Source: Paralithodes platypus (lineage: Eukaryota; Arthropoda; Malacostraca; Decapoda; Lithodidae). From it: DNA of 64,000 nucleotides. Made by a program: the position numbers and the translations under genes. Positions 56,641 to 64,000 of the stretch are shown here, in pieces. The notes beneath the pieces are model-generated. The model saw nothing but the letters and a program-made list of their open reading frames with translations, made no database searches and was not told where the DNA came from. The number at the start of each line of letters is the position of its first letter. Within the stretch, counting starts at the first letter, position 1. Where the stretch lies: positions 42,855,897 through 42,919,896 of the forward strand of contig CM064572.1 in the NCBI GenBank assembly GCA_032716605.1. Reading direction: 5' to 3'.

Positions 56641-56817
56641 GCATGGGGGCGGTTCGTTTGTGGCCACCCCTTCGGGGATCACGGCGTCAGGCAATAGACA
56701 GATAGATAGATAGATTCAGAAAGAGGCATTGTTTTATGTCTTTCATTTTAGTAATTGATTAGTTAAATTCGGCCTGGTATTTATTCGAGTACATTGGGGT
56801 TGGTAATGGATTATAAG

Positions 56818-57112
56818 AAGTTCGGCTCTTTAGTTTGGCGATTTTAAGACTACGCCCAATTTCTTTGTCAATAATAAGACCTTTCGTGCCATTTAGGTGT
56901 CAATTTTTCCGGGCGAGTGATAGAGCCTGTAATTTCAAGAGTAATCGGCCATCAGCCAGGAAATTTTTCTACCGAAAAAATGTACACATTTATCTTGAAG
57001 GGTGGTCTAGAGGGTGTTTTTTACAGTTTGATGGAGGTCTAGGGAGGAAAATAAACAAATATATAATCCAAAGATACATAAATGAGAAAATAAATAGCTC
57101 ATCTCCCCTTAA
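56818..57112 (-). mobile_element. X-family MITE, 3'-truncated, inverted
   Basis: It runs from GTTCGGCTCTTTAGTTTGG to TTAA at 57109-57112. GGGCGAGTGATAGAGCCTG, GGAGGTCTAGGGAGG and CTCATCTCCCC identify it. Confidence 0.78.
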
Positions 57113-57324
57113 CAAGAAGTAAACATAATAATAACTCCCAAAACGTCGGACCAGATAATATTACATTTTTAAAGCCGCCACCCAACGTATTGCAAGGGTT
57201 AACATCTGGAGGGAAGTGCAGCTGATGATGATGATGATGATGACTGGCTGGCGTCATGGGGAGAGAGAGAGAGTGTGAGAGTGAGAGAGAGAGAGAGAGA
57301 CATAGAGACTCTTTGATAACTTAA
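57113..57324. other. Spacer with (GAT)n and (GA)n
   Basis: (GAT)n at 57224-57243 and (GA)n at 57259-57300. No gene. Confidence 0.6.
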
Positions 57325-57505
57325 CCCTTTTTGGTCCCAGGGTCGGTCTTTTTGGATTTGCCTGTTTCTTTCCATTAGTTTGGAGTTTTAAAGACGTTTC
57401 ACCCCAGTAGTTTGGCGAAAATAAGACGCTTCATCTCATTCAGGTGTATATTTTTTTCTGAGCGAGCGATAGCGAGCCTGTACCTTCAGGGAGCCCACCT
57501 CGCTT
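57325..57505 (-). mobile_element. Diverged X-family fragment, cut by the assembly gap
   Basis: CATTAGTTTGGAGTTTTAAAG, TAGTTTGGCGAAAATAAGAC and GCGAGCGATAGCGAGCCTG are X words in inverted order. The rest is lost at the run of N. Confidence 0.6.
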
Positions 57506-57511
57506 TTTATT

Positions 57512-57611
57512 NNNNNNNNNNNNNNNNNNNNNNNNNNNNNNNNNNNNNNNNNNNNNNNNNNNNNNNNNNNNNNNNNNNNNNNNNNNNNNNNNNNNNNNNN
57601 NNNNNNNNNNN
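57512..57611. other. Assembly gap (100 N)
   Basis: A round number of unknown bases joins an X fragment to a CR1-like LINE. True length and contents are unknown. Confidence 0.98.
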
Positions 57612-58948
57612 GAGCTATGTTTAAAGAAACTGACTGGAGATTTATAATTAACAATAACGACATAAATACATCTTGGGAATGATTCGAAACCACTTACCTA
57701 AAAGCAGTGCAAGACTGCATACCATCGAAAATACGGCGTACAGGCCATAATAATAAGCCCAAATGGTGGAATCAAGATATTTCAAACTGTCTGCTTGCTA
57801 AAAAGTTTGCTAATGATAGATTAAAATCCTTACAAAATGACGAAGAACGGGTGAAATTTGTAGAGCTACGACGCAAAGACAAAACGTTAATTAAGCAAAG
57901 TAAAAAGACCCTGGAGTTACATGTTGCGAATCAAAATAAAACAAACCCGAAAGAATTCTATAGTTATATCAGAAAGAAAAAAGTAGTTACTTCAACTGTT
58001 GGACCGTTAGTCGATGAAAATGGAGAATACACCAAACACAAAGTACAAATGAGTAATGCCCTCAATACCTTCTTTGCATCAGTTTTTACAACGGAAGACC
58101 TCTGTGATATCCCTACACCATCGCCGATTCAGATTGATAATTCAGATGTTCTAAGCAATATCACCGTTACAGAGAGAGAAGTATTAAATTGTTTAGATAA
58201 ACTCAAGGTAAATAAAATGCCTGGACCTGATTCAATCTCACCTAGAGTCCTAAAGGAAGCTAAGGATGAGCTCTCCATACCACTGACATTGCTATTCAAT
58301 AAATCATTGCAGTCTGGAACTATGCCTGATCAGTGGAAGCTAGCCAACGTAACACCGATATTCAAAAAAGGCAGCAAATCCCTACCCAGTAACTATCGTC
58401 CAATTAGCTTAACCTCAGTTACATGTAAAATGTTAGAAACACTCATAAGAGACAGACTCTTAAATCACTTCGAGAAAAATAACATACTTAAAGATACTCA
58501 ACACGGCTTTCGTAAAAAACTTTCCTGTTTAACAAACCTCTTAGACTTCTTCCACGATATCCTCAACCTCTACGATGAGAGTAAAGCTGTAGATATTAAA
58601 TACCTTGATTTTTGATTTTCAAAAGGCGTTTGACAAAGTTCCCCACAAACGTTTACTGCTAAAACTAAAAGCGCATGGAATACAAGATGGTGTGTTGAAA
58701 TGGATAGAAAATTGGCTCAGCAACAGAAAGCAAAGAGTAGTCATAAACGGTAAGGCATCTAAATGGACCAATGTAAGTAGCGGGGTACCCCAGGGATCGG
58801 TACTAGGAGCAATTATCTTTCTAATTTACATCAACGACATAGATGAGGGTCTCACCTGTACAATCTCAAAATTTGCTGAAGATACAAAAATTGCAAATAG
58901 CGTACTCTCAAAACAACAAGTTGACGATATGCAACACAATCTAGATAA
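57612..58948 (+). pseudogene. CR1-like ORF2 fragment interrupted by the Gmr1-like element
   Basis: It is the same family as 41393-45808, starting within the linker after the endonuclease. Frame 57707-58615 holds HNNKPKWWNQDISNCLLAKK, NKMPGPDSISPRVLKEAK and QWKLANVTPIFKKG. A small duplication near 58610 (TTGATTT) shifts the frame to 58605-58948, with FDKVPHKRLLLKL, GVPQGSVLGAIIF and KFAEDTKIANS. The first aspartate of motif C is replaced by glutamate. The sequence breaks at CTAGATAA (58948), where an LTR starts. It lacks the SINE found in the sister copy. Confidence 0.9.
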
Positions 58949-61363
58949 TGTTACGACCGGGACTACGAATAACACAAGGGCAGTCAATGATTGGACTAGT
59001 AATAGGGCACTATGCAACAACGGTACGCTAGATCCAAACCCTCGAATTTATATGCCAGCGAACAAAACACCTATACCCTCCAGGGTTAATCTGCGATAGC
59101 GGGGTATCCTTAACTGGGCATAAATGTACTCTACTTCAGGCTAACCAGCACTGGTATAGCCTGATAACAAACAAGATGCAAGTTACGTTAACCCTTAATT
59201 AGCGGCTCACCACATAAGTCGTATTTAATAAAGCTGGACTATGTGGCGGCGTTCGACATAGGTCGAGTGGCAATTTCAGCACGTAATGTTGCTGAGAGAG
59301 AGAGACAAGTGGTGGCAGGAGAGTAGCGAGCGTATGACTGCTCCAGACCACCGCGGCGAACATACTGACACGAATCCCAGCTCCCTCCTCCCTCTCTCAC
59401 TCGCTATATAAGGAATTGTATCGGGAAAGTGGCTAATTACATGCTTTTTGCACTCGTGTTGCACGGTTATTGCAAGAAAACTAGCCATCATAAAAGGATC
59501 GTTATGGTGTCATTCGAAAGCTCTGTTTATGCCCTTTCAGGGATAGGTACTTGTTTTACGTTCTGGGTCTTATTTAGGCATGAAAATGATCACGTAAACA
59601 GCCCTATTTTGGCTAAAAACACCCCGCTGGGCGGTACATATAAATAAACCGCATAGGCCGCTCGTAAGGTGTTAAAATGCATAAAAAGGAATCTATGGAA
59701 AGATCAATTAAATCACTGCAAGATTTAACACACTAAAAAGATGCTTCAATACAGTTACTCTAAACAACAATAAACTCTTCACTCCTATCTGAAAGAAAGT
59801 GAAGTATAGTCCTACAGCATAGACCTGGAAACTTCTGAAGAAAGTCTGATGCTCATAAGATGCTCGTAATTATTTAGAACTATATAAAGGCAGGAGGCAG
59901 GACACCACACGTGTAAAACGAATACACTAAAAGATAGGACATATAATGTTAACTGACACGAGAATACTATAAATGCGCAACGGTAACAATGCTCGACACT
60001 AAAAGAAGTACTTTCTCATCAACGAAACAGTCTGTTATGGTTGTGCGGCTCAACAACAACCTAGACTAATAAATGCTGTGAATAATAATGCGTACATATC
60101 AAAGAGCTTATATTAAATACTAAGAAGCGTCTACTCGATTAATAATGTCTAGCTGGGATACTCGAGGTAAGGAACTGGGGTTGAGCAAGACAGGCTCGTA
60201 GCCTAGCGATGTCCTTAAGACTGCATCCTTTAAGTTACGTTAATTGACTAGGGGGCACTCTCGATAGATCCAGATCACAAGTATCTGGTTCTATTCTGGC
60301 GACCCTCTAAAGACAAGCAAAGAGGCAGCAAAGTGTGGAACTGGTACAGGCCAAAACCCTCAGTCAACACAATGCTGTACTCGCAAAGGATGCAACCGAA
60401 AAGACAACCCAGGCTACCACAGGACCGGTCGAAGTCGTGTAGGTATAAGCAAACCGTACACACATCGGAGACAACGACTACAGTTACCTTATCCCAGTCT
60501 AGCATTAAATAAAAGAGCAGAAACACTAAATCAATAATGGAGACACACAAAGTTCTTAACCTATACTAACTAAGAACCCTCAAACCTATTCTAAGTACAT
60601 GTAAATATCTCTGAGGACGGCGTATGCAATACAATAGGCCGGCTATGAAAACCGTATGCATAACCCAAGGGGAGTGTTGTGCAGTTAATAAAGGTTAGAG
60701 TATGGAAAGAGAGAATCGAGTGAGAGAAACAGTGATAAAGGTGGTGATCGGGAAAGAGTATGCAAAGGGATGTTAGAAGCACGCGCGCCAAGCCTGTCCT
60801 GACGAGGACAGCTCCTGCGGACCCTCATGGAGGAGGTAAGTTACACAGGAGACCGCAAAGGCGCGATGGTCGGCCAATCACGGGCCGAGACGTCACAAGA
60901 CAGCAGGCGCCACAGGACACAGCCAGACACGCCGCCCAATGGCGAGCGAGAGGCAGGAATGCACACGTACATACAAACACTCACTACCTCCTCGCTCTGA
61001 AAGTCTTTCTCATTCACACGCTGGTACTACTGTTGATATAAAATATAACCTGTTGTCACAGACGAAAACAAAGACCACCACTGTGACAATGCGATTACTA
61101 GGAAAGAAAGAACAACATTCTCTGATAACTGTAGCCCATTTCGATGTCCCTGGCGAGCGCTAGTGGCCAACGAGAGGCGATTCTGCCAACGCTGGTAGAC
61201 GTCACACCCCGCCCAAGATATGGGACGCTCAACATTAGGTGAGCACCATATCTGACAAGGCAGAATGCCGACAAGACCCGCCACACCTAGCCACTCCACG
61301 AGAAATGAAATGCAAAGCTCAATCTTAAATAAAACAACATATTAACATAAAGAAAATCTTACA
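58949..61363 (-). repeat. 3' LTR of the Gmr1-like element
   Basis: On the minus strand it starts TGTAAGATTTTC directly after a polypurine tract and ends GGTCGTAACA at the CR1 junction, giving TGT...ACA. It is 2415 bp, of which about 480 bp is a nested P MITE. The partner LTR is outside the window, so the left edge rests on the CR1 break and the TG...CA termini. Confidence 0.78.
59192..59671 (+). mobile_element. P-family MITE in the Gmr1-like LTR
   Basis: TTAA at 59188-59191 and 59672-59675. Ends CCCTTAATTAGCGGC and, inverted, CACCTTACGAGCGGCC. It is 480 bp and non-coding. It shares long words with the BEL-LTR copies, such as AAAAACACCCCGCTGGGCGG. Confidence 0.87.
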
Positions 61364-61364
61364 A

Positions 61365-61372
61365 CCCCTCCC
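61365..61372 (-). promoter_or_regulatory. Polypurine tract
   Basis: GGGAGGGG on the minus strand lies one base before the inferred LTR start. It is the expected primer for plus-strand synthesis. Confidence 0.7.
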
Positions 61373-61604
61373 AAACACAATATTATAATTTAGCCTGCTA
61401 TGCTCCCTGAGTGAGCTTCAGAAGAGCGAGTGAAAGACAGGTTCAACTTAGGACTTTAGCTATAACATTGGCAACTTACAATTAACTATCAAAAAGAAAG
61501 AGTTTCTATGTGATTTTGTATTTCATTTTAATGTTGTTTTTGATGGCTGCTCTACAGGGGCAAGCCTGGTTTTTCTCCACTCAAACCCACACACCTGTGG
61601 TGAT

Positions 61605-62234
61605 CTACGCCGGATCCTCCACCCTCGACAAACAGTCTGCAATCACATTCTCACAACCGGCAATATGGCGAATGTCTAGATTGTATTCTTGCAACATGAG
61701 TGACCAACGTGTCAGCCTCATATTCCGGTTGTGGAATTGGTTCAGAAATTTAAGAGGGTGGTGGTCGGTGTAAATCACCACGACTGGCCCGTAGGCAGGA
61801 ACATATACTTCAAAGTGCCGAAGCACCAACACTATTGCCAGCAGTTCTTTCTCCACCACAGAGTAGTTTTTCTGAGCGGAATTAAACTTCTTGGAAAAGA
61901 AACTGACTGGATGCTCCAAACCTTCCTCGTCTGTTTGCATTAAGACGGCACCAGCCCCTACACCGCTGGCATCTGTTGCCATTTGGAACGGTCTTTCAAA
62001 GTCAGGGGCCCTGAGGATTGGGTGAGTGCATAGTAGGTGCTTGACTAGCGAAAAAGCCCTTTCACACTCAGGTGCCCACTTGAACTTTTTCTCTTTTGCT
62101 AGCAAATCTGTCAGGGGAGCTGACACAGTAGAATAACCCCGAATGAAGCGGCGATAGTAACCGATCATGCCCAAAAATCTCATGATCTGCTGCTTGGTGG
62201 ATGGCCTGGGGAACTGATTAATAGCCTGTATCTT

Positions 62235-62266
<32 letters not shown>

Positions 62267-62698
62267 CACACCTGGCCTAACCCGACCACAAACCCAAGAT
62301 ACTGCACTGTTGTCCCGGACAAAGTCGCACTTGCCCAGATTGACCACCAAGCTGGCCTCACTGAGCTTCCGAAACAAGGCTTCTATGTGCTCACAGTGAC
62401 TCTCAAAGTTGTCATCGTAGATTATAACGTCATCTAGGTAGACAGTGCAGTTCGGGATGTCAGCTACTAACTCATTCATAAGACTCTGGAAGGTTGCTGG
62501 GGCATTTTTAAGGCCATACGGCACCACATTGCAACGGTAGGTGTTCCCATCAACCACAAACCCGCATACCCCCTTCGCCCGCTCAGACAATGGCACCTGC
62601 CAGTAGCCTTTCACTAGGTCTACCTTAGTTAGAAACTGTGCCTTACCAATCTTGTCTACACTATCGTCAACACGGGGAAGGGGATAAGCATTAAGCAT
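61605..62698 (-). pseudogene. pol: Gypsy-type reverse transcriptase and RNase H (frameshifted)
   Basis: From 62698: LTKVDLVKGYWQVPL (RT motif A), NAPATFQSLMNELV and YLDDVIIYDD (catalytic YLDD). A frameshift near 62315 then precedes a run of 21 G and 10 T (plus strand 62236-62266) that destroys the frame. The next frame, from 62183, continues MRFLGMIGYYRRFIRGYS. RNase H then carries MATDASGVGAGAVLMQ, EKELLAIVLVLRHFEVYV and YTDHHPLKFLN. ADCLSRVEDPA ends at a stop near 61602. Catalytic residues are present, so decay is by frameshift. Confidence 0.9.
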
Positions 62699-63533
62699 TG
62701 GTGGGAGTCAACCTGTTTAATCTTCGAAAGTCAATGCAGAAGCGAACCTTCCCGTCAGGCTTGGGCTGCAGAGTTACAGGAGATGTCCACCTAACTGCCC
62801 CCTTCTCAATCAGCCCCCGTTCCAACATATACTCTAACTCCGCTCGGAGGGCTGGGAGTTTAATGGGTGGAATTCTGTAGGGCACTGATTTAAAGGGGGG
62901 GTGATCTCCCACGTCCACGTCATGCACCACTCGAGTTGTGAGGCCTGGATGCTCTGCAAACACAGTGGGGTATGAAGCAAACAGGTGCTGCACGGCTACA
63001 CGCTGTTGCTCAGGCAGGTGCACTAGAGCATCGTCAGCCATCTGTCTGGAGTTCCCCGCCCACTGGTCAGCAGAGACATGACACTCCCAGTTATCCTCCA
63101 CCTGGGCTTCACTGTCCCTCACTCCTTCTCCTCCATGACCGCTGCAGGTCAACACAGGGACAGCGAGAGGCTCAGGGGGGCACCTCACAAACTCTTTCAC
63201 CAGATTCACATGGCACAGCTGATTCTTTTTACGCCTATCTGGAATAGCCACAAGATAGTCTAGGTCAGAGATCTTTTTTACCACCTTATAAGGACCAGCG
63301 TACTTGGCAGACAACGGATGACCTGGCAGAGGTAACAGAATCAACACCTCCTGCCCCACCTTAAACTCCCAGAGTTTTGTCTTCTTATCGTACCTGTCCT
63401 TCATAAGTGCTTGCGACCCTACCAAATTCCTACCTGCCAACTCTAGGCTTCTCAGCATTCTCTCTCTACTCTCGAGGACATACTTTAACATGGAACATGG
63501 TTTTGCTGTGCCATCCCAGATTTCTCTAACCAT
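62691..63533 (-). pseudogene. pol: Integrase C-terminal domain joined to the RT N-terminus
   Basis: One uninterrupted 280-codon frame holds both domains. Residues about 1-115 are an integrase tail: RERMLRSLELAGRNLVGSQA, KVGQEVLILLPLPGHPLSAK, YAGPYKVVKK (GPY/F-like) and LCHVNLVKEF. After an acidic spacer, residues about 185-280 are the start of a Gypsy RT: VVHDVDVGDHPPFK, YRIPPIKLPAL, ELEYMLERGLIEKG, VTLQPKPDGKVRFCIDFRRL. This shows directly that integrase lies upstream of RT in the same polyprotein rather than in a neighbouring element. A protease-like DTG is not seen here. Confidence 0.9.
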
Positions 63534-63999
63534 GTCCTCTGACCTGATGTCCGAAAACTAACTCATTGGGACTGAACCCTAGGCTTTCACCAGGTACCTC
63601 CCGAGCAGCGAATAATACATAGGGCAACCCAAGATCCCAATCCTTGTCATTCTCAACACAGTAACAACGCAGCATGCTTTTCAGAGTCGAGTGCCACCTC
63701 TCCAACACCCCTTGACTCTCTGGGTGATAGGCTGAAGAGACAACTGTACTGATACCGTGCTGCTGCATGGTCTGTTTGAAAAGGTTAGAAGTAAAGTTGG
63801 ACCCTTGGTCTGACTGCAATTCCTGCGGGTACCCGTACCTAGAACAGTACAATAGCAAGTTACGAACAACAGTCTTAGCAGTACCATTTCGCATGGGGTA
63901 TGCATCCGGATAACGAGTGGCAACATCCATGATTGTGAGGAGGAACTTGTTGCCTGCACTAGTAGGGGGTAGAGGGCCAACCATGCCGATTATAACCTT
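63526..63999 (-). pseudogene. pol: Integrase catalytic core of the Gmr1-like element (open at the window edge)
   Basis: The frame enters from the right edge as KVIIGMVGPLPPTSAGNKF. The catalytic triad is visible in LTIMDVATRYPDAYPM (D), LQSDQGSNFTSNLF (D) and YHPESQGVLERWHSTLK (E). NELVFGHQVRG, typical of Gypsy integrases, ends the frame, which then shifts by one near 63530 into the next ORF. The enzyme inserts the cDNA into host DNA. The zinc-finger part would lie beyond 64000. Confidence 0.9.
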
Positions 64000-64000
64000 A

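Larger units (their letters stand above)
53535..56715 (+). mobile_element. Near full-length RTE-like LINE (decayed)
   Basis: The 5' UTR includes TGCCTTCTGCGTGTCATAAG and AGGCGACTAAAGAGG. Then come endonuclease, linker and RT in several frames. The 3' end has GGCCACCCCTTCGGGGATCA and a (GATA)n tail at about 56698-56715. Its 3' tip is repeated at 30937. Confidence 0.85.
58949..64000 (-). mobile_element. Gmr1-like Ty3/Gypsy-lineage LTR retrotransposon (5' part beyond the window)
   Basis: From 64000 downward the minus strand encodes an integrase core, the integrase C-terminal barrel, RT, RNase H, a polypurine tract and a ~2.4-kb 3' LTR. RT and RNase H are Gypsy-type, but integrase comes first, the order described for Gmr1-like elements. 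Gag, protease and the 5' LTR would lie to the right of 64000. Frameshifts and a long G run in RT show that it is decayed. Confidence 0.87.

Overview
The window is repeat-dominated animal DNA, most likely from an arthropod and plausibly a decapod crustacean. The evidence is an arthropod-type dpr immunoglobulin exon, BEL/Pao, CR1-like and RTE-like retroelements, tRNA-derived SINEs and very dense microsatellites. Species cannot be read from the sequence. I find one host-gene exon (40479-40692, minus). Nearly everything else recognisable is mobile DNA or tandem repeat, and all element ORFs are interrupted. I see no prokaryote-type operon, CRISPR array or defence system.

Layout: 95-8837 is a degenerate BEL/Pao LTR retrotransposon (minus) with two 1284-bp LTRs; each LTR carries the same TTAA-type MITE family (P), but at a different TTAA. 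9309-10655 and 10965-12300 are two non-autonomous inverted-repeat elements (M1, M2) whose ends are built from an iterated CGTTTCG-type motif. 12480-18840 is GA/GAGT-rich DNA and an ~80-bp minisatellite split by two CR1-like insertions. 18841-20506 is a chain of nested TTAA MITEs (X and Y). 20519-24463 is a ~25-bp satellite. 24480-31000 mixes mariner-type MITEs (W), LINE 3' ends, a 58-bp array, repeated X and Y insertions and a 35-bp minisatellite that grew from a Y terminus. 31440-33060 is a truncated RTE-like LINE (Z). 33473-40140 holds more X, Y, W, K and SINE copies and microsatellites.

40479-40692 is the dpr exon, with an X copy about 48 bp beyond its splice acceptor and a 41-bp duplicate of its 5' edge further out. 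41393-45808 is a near full-length CR1-like LINE with an esterase-type ORF1, itself interrupted by a tRNA-derived SINE. 45821-53363 holds Jockey-, CR1-, Z- and X-related fragments and a large SINE. 53535-56715 is a near full-length but decayed RTE-like LINE. A 100-N gap lies at 57512-57611. From 57612 a CR1-like copy is interrupted at 58949 by a Gypsy-lineage LTR element (minus) that runs off the right edge. In this element integrase lies upstream of reverse transcriptase, as in Gmr1-like elements.

How the parts relate: several nestings give relative ages. P is younger than the BEL element and the Gmr1-like LTR; the Gmr1-like element is younger than a CR1 copy; the SINE is younger than the CR1 copy at 41-46 kb; CR1 copies are younger than the GA minisatellite. 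Family letters X, Y, P, W, K, S, Z, M1 and M2 are labels used only in this annotation.
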